From NCBI GenBank assembly GCA_029532625.1, contig JARFXM010000011.1, positions 2,542,001-2,606,000 on the forward strand: a stretch of DNA of 64,000 nt. The letters are read 5' to 3'. The DNA is from Lomentospora prolificans (Eukaryota; Ascomycota; Sordariomycetes; Microascales; Microascaceae). Of this stretch, positions 12,006 to 23,805 are shown piece after piece. The notes beneath the pieces are model-generated. The model made no database searches. It was not told the DNA's origin and was given only the letters and a program-made list of their open reading frames with translations. The position numbers and the translations under genes were made by a program. The stretch's first letter is position 1, and each line of letters starts with the position of its first letter.

Positions 12006-12289
12006 AGGATGTTGATAGGTATGGGGTGAAGTACAGGGGCATATCGAAAGAAGAGGTTGTTGTTAGCGGTGCATGCTTTTGAAGCGCCCCATCGGTCTCG
12101 TTTCGTTGTGCCTCGTGCTGTTCAGAGGCAGTGAAGGATATCGTAGCCTCGAGTGCACGAGGAATGAATCTCGAGGTCCAGGGGAACCCATTGCAGTCTC
12201 TCGCCCCCTCCCACCGTCTTGTCTAATACAGTGGTAGCCCCACAACGCCACCGCAGACAGAGGTATGGCCCGCCATTCCAAACGGCAGT

Positions 12290-12840
12290 CTACCGAGCTT
12301 GGCTCTGCATGATGGTGAACCCACGAGCCTACTGGCCATCCTCACCGAGTCGAACACCATAGAGATTGCGCCTATCAACCACTCTCTGGCGGTGGCCGGA
12401 TCATTGGGGGGCTTGAGCTCCGTAAGGCCCTCTCGCCCATCGAACAATATCCCCGAAAACCAACACTTACTTGGCAGTCTTGGTTACGCAGACGACTGGG
12501 CAGCGCCAGTCACAAAATACCAGAGCATTAATCAGCGGAATAGGCGATGGCTTGCCAGCGGGTCCGTCTCCCGATTTCAAAAGCCTCCAGTTCCTCAAGA
12601 TAGACCAGGTCATTTTTGACGCCCCTAAAGGAAGAAGGCGGCTCAGCGCATGGGGATGCTTGCGGACTTTCTCCCACCGTCACTTGAAGAGCTCCCTGTG
12701 ACGCTTGTATACGATCCTTTCCACAAGATATTGAACACCTTGGCCGTTCATGTGCAATTAAAGTTCCCGCGCTACGACGTATCCGCCTCTCAGTTGCTTC
12801 GAGTGTCATGGACAAGGAGCTGAAGGCCTTGGGCAAAATC
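12290..12840 (+). pseudogene. Decayed F-box/LRR-like protein fragment, plus strand
   Basis: Plus-strand pieces read LALHDGEPTSLLAIL, then FKSLQFLKIDQVIFDAP. After a one-base frame change near 12630 they continue MLADFLPPSLEELPVTLVY and FHKILNTLA. The 'LADxLPPSLEEL' phrase is typical of the C-terminal LRR region of fungal F-box proteins. The frameshift and further stops show it is broken. It lies in the opposite orientation to the 11.7-12.0 kb fragment, so the two are probably separate relics. Confidence 0.42.
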
Positions 12841-13440
12841 AAAATGTGGCCAGTCACTGGGAGAGGTTCGGAATACGAGCTGAGTAGGCTATGCGGGAGC
12901 AAATGCTAGATATTACTATGCCTCCACACTTCAAGGCCTGGTGTCTCGATCATCGTCTTGTAATACGTTAAATACAGCTTAAGTACAAACCGAAACTGTG
13001 ATTAGGTGGGAAAAGGACGCTGCCAGACGTTCTATCTGCTTGACACCGGAGGCCCTAATCATCTTAAGAATGCAAAGACTGAAGGGGGCTAGAACTGCAT
13101 CACTGACACGAGGAACGCATGGCGAAGTTAGAGTTGCCAAAGGTCCTCGCAGTAACTTAAGGCCGTGCACGCCCAACAGGGAAGACGCTACGGAATAAAC
13201 GGAAGATGCCGCGACGGGGCACTCGCAGCTATTGACTTTGCAGCCGGCCGAAAGAATTGTGTATCGAAACCTCCCGCCTTACCACGGGCTTGTCCCGCAA
13301 AATGAGGTATTAGTTCAAGAACAACAAAACATCTCGTATCCATGGTATAGTATTTATTGCAGTTGCTTGGAGAATATATAGGCTTCGCCGCAGCCATTTC
13401 TGCAATTTATATTAGTTAAATATGGTAAACTGACTTCCCA

Positions 13441-13522
13441 GAACTAGTGGAATCAGTCGGCATGACCGGCCTCGGTAAAGCAACTATTATTGTAGAATGC
13501 TGCTGGCACTTGTCAAAGGACA
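13441..13522 (+). pseudogene. NB-ARC/STAND NTPase P-loop fragment
   Basis: One frame reads ELVESVGMTGLGKATIIVEC followed by CWHLSKD. This matches the Walker A segment of fungal NLR-like NB-ARC proteins (usually GMGGIGKTQ...LEFC). The Thr/Ser after the lysine is Ala here. Nothing else of such a gene is readable on either side, so it is a short relic. It ends just before the convergent BAHD gene. Confidence 0.5.
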
Positions 13523-13555
13523 GTGGACCTCGGTCATCTCGGCATCAAATTAAGG

Positions 13556-15145
13556 TTAAATCTTCTCCATCTCCATCTCCTTCTCCATCATCCCCCAAAG
13601 TCCTTTTACTCTATATCCAGACAACCAATAGTTTCCTTCTGCGTCCTTGCCCACAATGATGATTCCATCGGAGAAGTTGTACGGGCCTTGCATGCTCTGG
13701 ATGTACGAAGGCGTCAAAGGCGTATTCCTCGGCTTCACAGCCGCCGCCGATAGGTCAGTTCCGTACATATCGGCCTTTTGCCAATTCGAGAACATGAGAA
13801 GCTGCATTGAGCTCTCACCAAAAAAAGGTGGCGCTCTATTTTTAGGGTCCGTTCGAATAATCGACGTGTAGGCCTCGATCTGTTCCCGCGATCCTTGTTC
13901 CTTAATGGTACGGCGGATGTGGGAGGCGAGGTGACTGAGCGGCTTCTGAAGAACGTCCTTCGCTGGCATCAAGGTAACGAGGAAACCGACACAGTTGCTG
14001 AGAAACGGCCTGTTTTTAGGTATGAGGTCTCGCAAGGTGTCACGCCACTCGTATGCTTGTTGTACGGCAATCTAGCATGGCGTTAGTCCGCAAAGTTGGT
14101 AATAGGTGACGGAGACTACATTTGCTTACAGTTCTCTCCGAGTCCTTTGGCAGGTTTGAGATAGCCAGACGTGTGGTCCAGGCTAGAAGAACGTCGCCTT
14201 CACTTAGGAACGGTGCATTTTCTTTGCCCTCAGCGGCCGCTTGCTCGGCAACTTCCGCAAGGGCTCTCTCCCGCAGTTTTGCGAGGAAAGCGGCGGGCAC
14301 ACAGACCATGCGGTGCTCTTTGGGCCGGATTGCTAACGAATAAACGTTCATGAGCGCCCACAGTCCGAGACCCGGCGTAGACACGCGGTGCTTGGCGAGA
14401 GCATGAGGCTCGGTAGGATTCTTTCCGACATGCTCCAAGACGTAGTTATCTGGGGCAAGCGGCTCAGGGATCTCATCTTCCCTTCCTTGGAGCATTAAGC
14501 TCCAGGCATCCAGTAGCGACTTCTTAGCCTTAGCATCGCAAGCCAGGTGTATCCAGTGAAGCACGACAATGGTTGAGTTCTTGAAGGAGACGACACGTAG
14601 GCCGAGCTCCGGACGGTCCGTGTAAATGTAGTCGTCAAGAGTCTTAGGAACGTCGGGGCCGTAGACAAACTCGGAGAGATCGTCGGGGTCTCCCACGATG
14701 GCTGGACGGCCATCGCGGGGTGGACGAGGTATACGTGATCCAACCGGATGGTCCTCTACTGCCAAGTCACTCAGGTCCAAGTGGTCGAACCCGATGGCTG
14801 GACGGGCTTCAGAGAATTCCGTAGGGATATGGTGTTCAAGGTCCCCTTCAGCCTAATTTGAAAATCGACGTCAGAGATCTAATCTGGTAGGACCCGGAAT
14901 GTACGTTGTAGAACAAGCCTCACAGTTTTCCTTAGTCTAGCTCCGAGTTTGTTCCAGCCCGGGCGCCTTACTAGGCGCTCGAGAGAGCCATGGAGCTTTT
15001 GAACGTCGAGGACATCGTCGAAAACGAAGAGAGTGTAAAGGACAAAGGTCCTAAAGATGATGGTGTTGTCGAAGAAACCCACAGGTATGACACGGTCGGT
15101 TGGCACACGATCCGGCGCCTTGGGTCCGGAAAAGAAGGCAAACAT
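13556..15145 (-). CDS. BAHD-type acyltransferase (fungal transferase family, PF02458)
   Basis: Predicted cytosolic CoA-dependent O/N-acyltransferase of the group that includes trichothecene acetyltransferases; acceptor unknown. Three exons on the minus strand, 15145-14924, 14852-14130 and 14071-13556, join in phase (74+241+172 codons) for 486 residues, a usual length. Introns are 71 and 58 nt with GTGAGG...TTAG and GTAAGC...CTAG. The catalytic HxxxD motif is His176-Leu-Ala-Cys-Asp180. The family's C-terminal DFGWG element is replaced by DLSAAAVKPRN, as in other fungal members. N-terminal ...GWNKLGARLRKT|AEGDLEHHIP supports the first splice. A single such gene next to a 7TM gene does not make a cluster; no PKS, NRPS, terpene cyclase or P450 lies in the window. 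Confidence 0.85.
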
Positions 15146-15582
15146 GGCTTTCCCCTCTTCTGTTTTCCCGTTTTCCGACGGCTACGTTATTATCAAGCTT
15201 TCCCGAGGTTCTAGATGAAACGAGTGTGGAGAGGAAAGGGACGCGGAGACTCGGAGAGCAGTAAGCAGAGATCACCAGAGCTTGAAAGGAGGCCCCGCTC
15301 TAGGGTGCACAGAACCAAAGTTTTGTTGATAAACGTTCAGGGATTAGATACAGCACGGGATAAGTGTCGGGGATCAGCAGACTTTGCTCCGAAGTTCACA
15401 GTCTTCCGCTAAGACTCATGCTGCACGAAAGCGGTTTTCGGGATTTTATAGATAGATGCGCGGGGGGCTAGGTCCCTGCTCGATGCTACATGTTGAAATT
15501 GCGCTATGGGATTCGCTAAGATGCAATAATTTAACATCCCAAACGGCCGGCTTTACTTAGGCCGGCTAGATTTGTGTTGATC
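15146..15582. other. Intergenic
   Basis: Upstream region of the BAHD gene and 3' flank of a hypothetical ORF. It contains direct repeats of GGCCGGCT at about 15545 and 15560. No gene seen. Confidence 0.4.
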
Positions 15583-16143
15583 TCACGGCTGCCAGCTCGC
15601 TAGCAGCTTGCTGTCATCAACGATAAATGCAACGCTGGCTGCTAGCGACGACTCCACTAATAAGACTTGCAAGGGCCCCTGGCCCCGGTCGTTCCACATC
15701 CAGGACAGTGGAACGGGGAAGAGCACCGTTGGTCCGGTTATATTTTTAGTGAAGCTCTTGGTCAATTCAATCCTTGTCAGGGGCCTAGAACCGAAGAGGC
15801 CTGTCGGATCCCACTGGATCGAAAAGGGGTAGTTTTCCTTGTGTAAAATGGAGCTCGCAGAGCGATGATTCTGTGGGTCCGCCAAAAGCCTGTGTGTGAA
15901 TTGAAAAAATGCATATCCCGAAGTTGGTGGGAGTGCCTTTCGATTGAACAGCCTCTTATTTTGTGGTGGCCTGAAATTCAAGGCTAATTCCTCGATTATG
16001 GCTTGTCGTATCCGCCAAGGAACACGGGGGGAGGATAGGAGACCAAGGTTTAAATCGCCGATATTCCATTCGGTCGATCTGATGGGGGTCGACGAGAAGA
16101 AATGCATGACCTTGCCACGGACTATGCAGGGGTTACTTCCCAT
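15583..16143 (-). CDS. Hypothetical protein, 186 codons
   Basis: Uninterrupted frame from ATG at 16143 (MGSNPCIVRGKVMHFFSS) to a stop at 15583. The translation is compositionally protein-like, with aromatic and proline-rich phrases (SGYAFFQFTHRLLADPQNHR, VLFPVPLSWMWNDRGQGP). There is no signal peptide, no membrane helix and no domain I recognise. It could be a small gene, a terminal exon of a larger one, or a relic. The long open frame and ATG favour a gene. Confidence 0.42.
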   Translation of the reverse strand: MGSNPCIVRGKVMHFFSSTPIRSTEWNIGDLNLGLLSSPRVPWRIRQAIIEELALNFRPPQNKRLFNRKALPPTSGYAFFQFTHRLLADPQNHRSASSILHKENYPFSIQWDPTGLFGSRPLTRIELTKSFTKNITGPTVLFPVPLSWMWNDRGQGPLQVLLVESSLAASVAFIVDDSKLLASWQP

Positions 16144-17093
16144 TGAAAGCAGGGAGAAGAAAATTGCATAATAAGATACGTAACTTCGTATGCATGCGAT
16201 TTATCAAAAAATTCACCTGAGTGAGTCTCGCGTTATTCTCTGGAAGCATCGCCTCATCCTAACCCTTCGTAGCGAGGAGTTCTTCGTCCGAAGCGCGAGC
16301 CTGGATCTGTTTTGGCAGCACGAGCGAAGCGACATAACCCCACTGCACTAAACTGGTTATTCTGCGAAGTATTCAGGAGCGGGATAGCGTGAACGGTAGC
16401 GTTATGATCTTCGTGCTAAGGAACGAGCCGCGACTCGGGCGTTGGACGGATACCTTCCCCGTGGGAAGTGTGGGATGCACCAGGGTCCAGGGTTAAAAGT
16501 TGGGGGGTTGTAAGTGGGGGAGCAACGGAGATCGGCATTTTCGACACTTGGAATTTGTTCTGAAATTTCCGTAGAAAACAAGTCGTAGATTTTGCATAAG
16601 AAAAGCGAAGAGAATCCATGGTTCGGACTCCATGTTATGAGGAAACGTCTCCGGATGGTTCTGGCAAAGGTATAAAGCGCCCGATTTTTGTGTGATATCG
16701 CGTGTTGCTGAAGCCTGCGCGATATTAGAAAAGGGAAGCCAGTACTACTGGAAGCTACCCTCCCCTGGTCGCCTAGCAAGGGCATGCAACAGAGCCGACC
16801 CACAAGCGACAAGGAGGCGGGAGCCGTGTTCCTGTCGTTCTGTTTCCGGCTTGGATCTGCAGGAGATAATATCCTCGAGGCATGAAACCCACAGACAGAA
16901 GCGGGTCTCTGTGCTTTTCTACTTTCTTTTGGCAGCTCCCGGCAGTTTGGAAGCCATGTACGTGGGAGGCACTTTTAAACTCCTGCGTCGGCTCTTCATG
17001 TAGATTCTTCGGTTCTGTCATGCCTTTTTTTCAAGCCCAAGTCCGCTACTGCTTCCTCAGTAGTTGTTGCGTGGCTGCTCCGGTAGCACCATC
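16144..17093. other. Intergenic
   Basis: Region between two divergently oriented genes (hypothetical, minus; 7TM, plus). Overlapping frames of up to 136 codons on the minus strand lack an ATG and resemble nothing. No repeat recognised. Confidence 0.45.
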
Positions 17094-18552
17094 ATGGAGT
17101 CTTTCTTGAGGAGCCGAAGCGAGGAAGGCGAGAGGATATCGGAGATTGCACATGGCCTTCCCCCGATACCGGTCGAGGGCTTTACGCGAACGATCCAAGC
17201 GATATCCTACGTTCTATGTATTATCGCCACCGTTGTTGTCGGCCTTCGCATTTACGTCAGGGTGAAGCTTTCCGGGTCGCGGCGAGCATGGGGTTGGGAC
17301 GACATTTTCGCAGTCGCGGGATGGGTACGTTATGCGCTTTCACTCTGTATCCATCTACACGGCCTCGCATCGCAAACTAACCCGTGAGAACAGCTACCTC
17401 TATGGCCCTCGATAGTCTTCCTCATCCTCGCGACGTACTGGGGCCTGGGCGCCCACGATAACCAAGTACCCGACGGCATGCTCATATACTACCAGGTCAG
17501 AGTGAAGGAGTACATGTTCTACTTCGAGATCATCTACTTTGCCTCATCCGTCTTGACGAAGCTCGCCATGGCCATCATGATTCTTCGCCTTAGCTCCACC
17601 AAGTTATATGCCTATGTCATCTGGGGCAACATGGTTGTACTGGGCGTGAATGCTACAGTGTGCTTAATCATCATGTTCGTGAGCTGTTCGCCGGTTCCTG
17701 CCCTGTGGAACGAGGCCCTGTAAGTACTGTTATACCCCTCTCTAGCCTAGGGAAGCTAGACTGACAGATTTTGAAGGGGTTTCTGCCGTATCAAGCAGGG
17801 CTGGATCATCATCAGCTACGCCGGATCTGTTGTATTAGCCATGGTGGACTGGACGTGCGCCATCACGCCGTTCTTCATCCTCCAGGGCTTACAGATGCCG
17901 AAGCGTAGGAAGATATCGGTGCAGATCATTCTCGGCCTGGGTATGTTTGGTAGTGCCGCCGGCCTCGTCCGTATGGGGTACTATCATACCTACGACACCA
18001 TCAAGTACCCGAATGAGTCTCTGTGTAAGTGAGATTGACAATAACTGTCGCCGGCGCCATCTTTTGCAACAAGCACTAACTGTCTTCTTGTTATAATACA
18101 GTCAACTGGGGCCACACGATTCTCTGGTCCGTGCTAGAAGCTGGGCTTGGTGTTATTGCCTGCTCTCTGCCACCTCTTCGAATTCTCTTCAAGAGGTTTT
18201 ACCAAGGCTCTTCTGGCATGTCCGGCAGGAAATCTGGAATGGGCTTACACACGGGCGAGGTATGATGCGTTTGTTCTATTATCTCTGCCCGTTCGACTTG
18301 ATGCTAATTGATTGTGGATAGAACGGAACACAGCTCGATTCGCTTGGCGCCCCTGTTCAGAAGGGGGCTCTATCAAGCATTCGTCGGAAAGACGGCCCCT
18401 CTTGGAGCCGCCTAGAGGATTCGCTTTCGACGTCAAGCCAACAGAATATCGTCAAGTCAACTCAAATATACGTTGAGACGAGTAGTGCCGACGGGGATGA
18501 TCATCCAGACACAGGCAAGAAGAACGGCACTTATTGGCGAGAGGAGGTTTGA
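17094..18552 (+). CDS. Pth11-like / rhodopsin-domain seven-transmembrane protein (PF20684 type)
   Basis: Integral membrane protein of the large fungal family sometimes called Pth11-like receptors; ligand and pathway unknown. Five exons (17094-17324, 17394-17719, 17777-18024, 18102-18259, 18322-18552) join in phase for 397 residues. Introns are 57-77 nt. Intron 2 has an unusual AAG acceptor (TTGAAG) but is required for ...WNEALGFCRIKQGW. Landmarks: short extracellular N-terminus MESFLRSRSEEGER, TM1 YVLCIIATVVVGLRIYV, the family phrase WGWDDIFAVAGW, TM segments through SYAGSVVLAMVDWTCAITP and IILGLGMFGSAAGLVRM, then NWGHTILWSVLEAGLGVIA and a hydrophilic C-tail of about 100 residues. The conserved DWxxxxxP at the fifth helix is present. 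No neighbour suggests a specific job. Confidence 0.87.
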
Positions 18553-21500
18553 AGTGAACTTTGAGCGCTGAGCTGAAGCATCTCCAAAATATCCGTCTGT
18601 GGCGGAAGTGGATCTTGTCTGCCCAACTGCCGCTCCCGGTCAAAGGTTCCAGCCAACAGCGTGGAGAAGGAGAGTCTTCCGAGGCTTTCTCGAGGGTTGG
18701 TCGAGACCGCCAAAAAAAAAAAAAAAAGGCTCGACCGCCTTGGCAGGCGCAGTTGGTTATACATGATAGGATGCGAAGCCTGGCGAAAGTCAGGGAGACG
18801 TTTGGAGTGGAGCGTTTGGGGCTTATGCTAGAGTGTGACATTCTCGCCGCTCTACGCAGTTAGCCTCATGCAAGACATCCTACGAAGTAGGCTGGAGACT
18901 GAAGGTACTGCGGCCACTGGAGACCCGACGCTTAGAGGTAGATATGATTCGTTTACACTCTGTAAACCCCGAAAATAAAAAGCAAAAAAATCAAAAATTA
19001 AGACTTCGACTATTTGTTGTGATGTTGCCTGATTTTGCAATGAAGCAAAGAAAAAAAGTCCTGTTTGATTAGCTTCCCACAAGGGCAGTTTCGGACACAA
19101 ACGTCCGGGTTGATAAAGGCGAAAGCCACCAAGGATCTTGCCTTTTGTAGCTCACAGCCTGGCAACCCCCAAGCCGCTAACGACATCGAGGTTCAGTCAA
19201 TTTCGTTGAGGGGGATCGATCATTGTTATTTGGGACCAATAACGCTGGGAGGAGACCCTCGTTGAATTAGTCAAACAATAGCTTGACATTTTTTCGTGAT
19301 ACCCCTGGCAGAGGAGGGAGAGACTAAAAATTGTCCATCATTTGGAGAGGCAGATGTCGGAAGGCTGGCCAACAATGGATACTCGTGCCCCGCACCCTAG
19401 CTCCCAGTAGGTAGGCTGCGGGGCACGAGTAGGGGATTATTATTATTCCTTATCCATAAATGGGCCTGGGAGGCTAATATGCCCGAATCTGACAGAGATA
19501 AGCCAGGGGTAGACGGACCCATGCTCGTCAGCAACTGGGGGTTCGGACAATGTCATTCATCCTGCGATCGTGTGCCGACCAACCGTGGATTGTTGGCGTG
19601 TCCTTGCCCGTTGAATAGCTCTAAGATAGATCTCAAATGTTGACCCTCGCCTCGATTTTATCCTTATAGTAGTAGGCGAATCTCGACCTGGCGCCTTATT
19701 CCATTGCGCGATGGCATCTTGATCAAGGACCGAGGGCCAGGATGGGCAAAAGATTGGGGCCATGAAAGTTATTCTAATCTTTGTTACAAAAAGCCCAGCA
19801 TGGCGATTTCTGGGAATAGCGCTCTTACTAAATTCGCGCCATCTCGTACAACTCAAGGGCTACACTACTTTTAAGACTCAAGGGGAATTCAGATCCGGTT
19901 TAGATTTCGCCGTGAATGAAATGGGGCCACGGCCGCCAACTACAGTGTCGGATGAACCCGCGCCTGAATCACACGCGAAGAGGCGGTCTTGCTCGTATAT
20001 ACGCAGCGAAAGCGAGCCATCTGATAAGCCACAAGAAAGCTTAGAGAAATCCCCACTAACAGCCGAAGCTCTTTGAATACTAGGTTGTTACTGTGAGAAG
20101 CGAGGAAAAGATCGGTCAGCCAGTTGGCGTCCGTATAGCCCAAGAGGCTATCATCGTTTGCAAATTCGAGAGCAAGGGTATCTTTATTGCGGACCCGGTC
20201 AATAGACAGGATATCACTGTAATTACCGGTACGTATTCTTTGCTGCACCATCTGAACCGACATGATTCTGAGATTGATAGGTACTGATGTCGAGCTGCAC
20301 GGCCTGGTGGGAAGGGGAATTGGTGTTGGAGTGAAAGTTGGCTCTGGGATATCGGTTGCGCACATGGAAAGCAACAATCGTCTCATAAAAAGACCTTGGG
20401 GTCAGTCAAGACGGAGCCATCGTACATGGCCAGACCAGGCACTAGAGGGTAAATCCTATACTCTTCAGTTAAAGTTCTCTCTACGAACCAAGACAAGCGT
20501 TATTGTCTCGTTATTGTGCATGGATTCGAACCAACGTCAAAGCTGAGCTGAGGCATCGACCAGAGAGCATGTTGAAGTAGGGCCGAGGCTCATGGTGCAT
20601 GAATAGCATAAATATAATAATACATCCGAATTGAGGTAAATTTAAGTCGGTGACCGTTAATACTAATATAGGGAATTCTAGTACTTCAAACCCAAACTCG
20701 ATAACTACCCCTCAGCTAACGTCCAATGCACCATGTAACAGGCCCTTTGAAGGCTTTCTCACAGGCGCCAAGTTTATATTGTTGTTTCTATTTATCCAGG
20801 GGGCAGGGGAGTAAACACTTCCCTCAACTGAAGATAATCCATCCGCCACTGACGGCTACATTGCACCTAATAATATCAACTGGTCAGAGGACTATTGGTA
20901 GAAGAACTACGACGGATATTTGGAAGAGGTGAAAACCCCACTACTTGGTGCCAGTTGCGGTGGATCGGACAAGAGAAAACAGCTGAGACTTTGTATTACG
21001 ACGAGAGTAACAGTATATCTGTAATTCCCGAGTGAGTGGCATTGTCTCACATTAAGGGAACAAAATCAAGGACCCCACCCCCGAAACGTAGAAAGGCACA
21101 TTGGAAGTCCAAACAGTTTTGGGTAATATCAAGCGCCTATTAGCTTACCTTTAGACTTCGCTTTACCGCGTAGTCCTCGGACATTAGTGTTCGAGAGAAT
21201 ACGCGACTTGACTGGCGTTTGATTGCTTATTCGTCAACGAGTACTCGCGCCAGCTTAATCGTAATAGAAAGACAACCTTTTCCAGTAACGTGAGTTCTCT
21301 AAAAAGGTGCGAAATTTGGCATTCTACGCCCAGTACGAGATGCTGGAATATACCGACCTTGCGCCACTAGATGCCATCCGCATTTATGTGGAAGTTGGCG
21401 TACGTGAGTGGTGTATCTAGAGGATACTAGTGGCGAGATGGGGAAATGTCATAGACACCATATCTGTTGGGGATTCATCTAGTTGCAGAACTGGATATGC

Positions 21501-23805
21501 AGTTAGGATGGTTAATATGCAAGGATTGAGTGCGCATAATTCCCCTGATGTACAAGGCACAAGGCTGCATGTAGTGACGAAAATAAAATAGATTATAGCC
21601 ATCCATTTGCTGTGGCCCTATCTATTTTAAGGTTCAAGGTGATAATACTATTCACTAAACTCCGCAGATCCGTATCATGAAAGCTCTATGTGCGTAAACT
21701 TTTGTCCTCCTATGGCCTCGTAAACAGCCCCGTTAAGACCCTTACCTCAGACATTGAGTGAGGTGTTTCCTGAAACTGTAAGTCTAAACTGTCTTACAGG
21801 CACGCTAATTGCGAAAATTGCTTAGATCTCGGTGCTGTGCGACGCTCCACCTCGACAAGGACAAGAATATGGGTTATGTACACAGGGACAAAGTTTATTT
21901 TGTTTTGTCAATAGAGTATGGGTAAGCTTCAGTACAGGCTGGGGGACGGGTTCTCCTAGTCTTCTTACTGAACTGGCTTCTATTAGACAGAGGCAAACTT
22001 TCGCGGAATGAAGGGATATGCTGGCTCCTACGGTCACCTCAAACAAGATGAGAAGGGCTCGGATCCTATCAAACAAGCCCAAGTGAAGAGCCTCCCAGCT
22101 TGGACCTTACACGGCGCCCATCCATGACGCGGAGGCTTCAATGTCTTCGTTTTCTAGGTCTTCTCTTTGAGGACAGTCGCAGAGTGTGGATGTCGACATA
22201 GCGCTATCCCCCTGTCCTGCGAGGTGTGAAAGGTCACCTGGCGCTCCTCAACACAATGTCGAATTAAGTGCCTCTTCTAACCACCAGCCATCATTTCCAC
22301 ATGGGCAAACACCCGCGTATACCACGACCATGCGAAGAAAGAAAAAAGGGCATGGCTCATGCTGTTGGCGCTAGTGGATCAAGGCGGATGGCGGAGCATG
22401 CAGGACCACTGTCAACGAACGTGAGAACTCAGGCTTACTCCATATTCGCAGCTCACGGAACCATAGGTATCAAGCTAGCCGTAGGAGCTGCCGCGTTGAA
22501 TGGACTTAACGAACCCCAGTACAGACCAAGGGAGGGACTCCAGCCATAACATAGCTCTTTAAAAAACAGGGCATTGTTTGTATGGCTACTAAAACAAGAT
22601 CATGTAATGTATAGAGTAGACCACCAACAAGTACTACAATCATCCTCAACCCTACTCTCGCTCTCTCGTCTTGTCTGTCAAAATCTGTTCCTCCCGTACC
22701 CCTTCCTTAGGCGTCCCAGTTTCCTAGAGACGGCTAGCCTCTCTTTCCGCTTCCCATTTCTCGATCAATTCCCCCACATTTGTAAGCCCTTCTTCCGGCT
22801 CCCAAGTATGAGGCCAGCGCACCATTATCCCCCCAAACTGAGCTACCTTAGAAACCATATGGCTTTTTTCTTCGATTTATTTATTCATTTGTTTCTTTAT
22901 TTTCTTTCCCTAGGTTGACCAGGTCAGTGTTCCAGAGCTAGGGTATGACCTGGACTACTGTGCACGATATGCCAGCTGCCGACATGATGTTGATGAAGTA
23001 GGTCTTGTGTCGTCTTGAGGTATTAAGTTATGTTTCACGATTTCTCCGCTTACGGAATAGGATGCAGCGAGAGTGGTTTGATCCCCATGTTGATGCTGCG
23101 GTTATGGGGAACGTGCGTTGGGCTCTTCATAAGTGTCTGGTGGCGGACTGCGAGGTGTAGAATTGGTAGGGATGCAACGATGAGGCCAGTGATGAGGACA
23201 GAGAGCTTCACGTCCAGTCATCATACCTGGGGGCAGCACATCCAAGTCTTGGCTAGCCTTACTCCGTGATTGTGGCCCCCGGGGGGAGGGAATCCTTCAT
23301 ATACCAGTGATGAGTTTTCAGGCAGTTGGCGACCTTGAAATCGTGCTAGAATTCAGCTCTATAACTCCGAGATTGCAAGGCTGTAGAATACCAGCTGGCT
23401 GGTTAAACATGCTAGCCTTTAATGTGCAGCCTGTATCATAACTAGTCGCTCCCTACCATTGTCCAAGCTTTCCCAACGTAGCTTTTTCAGGCGACACTGC
23501 ATTTTTTTTGGGACCTTGAAATGGGTGGCAGCCTGCCAGCTTGTGCAAATAATCCTCATTTGGATGACCCTGCATGTAATTAAGCAATATTCCCACCCAA
23601 TTGGCGCGGGAACACCCATGTCTTCTGTCACTTCGTGGCTTGGCGCGGGCAATCCCGCGCGTGATGTGGGCACAGGTCGCGTTCGCTGATTTCAAGGACA
23701 CAGTGAGCCATCGCCCTCAGCCACGACATTCTTCCATGATCTCCCTGCCCTTGGTGCATTCCTATCCGCAGCGATTCTCGGGCTCGAACAATAACTTGCC
23801 GAACA
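18553..23805. other. 5.2-kb gene desert
   Basis: No intact gene found. Features inside: an A16 run (18712-18727), a perfect 15-bp stem hairpin (19380-19431), a weak protein-like stretch at 21313-21420 (FYAQYEMLEYTDLAPLDAIR) and a C/T-rich block at 22640-22920. A short open phrase at 22917-22985 (VDQVSVPELGYDLDYCARY) might be a small exon. A minus-strand phrase GYTDANWLTD at about 20120-20150 faintly resembles copia RNase H but is not enough for a call. The 20.6-21.7 kb part is AT-rich and repeat-like. Confidence 0.5.
19380..19431. repeat. Perfect inverted repeat, 15-bp arms, 22-nt loop
   Basis: TACTCGTGCCCCGCA at 19380-19394 is the exact reverse complement of 19417-19431. The arms are GC-rich and would form a very stable hairpin. 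A weaker outer pair (TGGATA at about 19377 and TATCCA at about 19450) may extend it. No coding frame crosses it and no transposase is nearby. It may be a MITE remnant or a structured RNA. Confidence 0.8.

Noticed and set aside
13556..18552. Secondary-metabolite cluster around the BAHD acyltransferase and 7TM gene
   Set aside because: No backbone enzyme, P450 or cluster transcription factor is present within reach.
19940..20386. Ty1/copia RNase H relic on the minus strand (GYTDANWLTD)
   Set aside because: Only one short phrase matches. The rest of the frame lacks the expected 'SGYVF' and 'ALSSTEAEY' segments, and the opposite strand is equally open.
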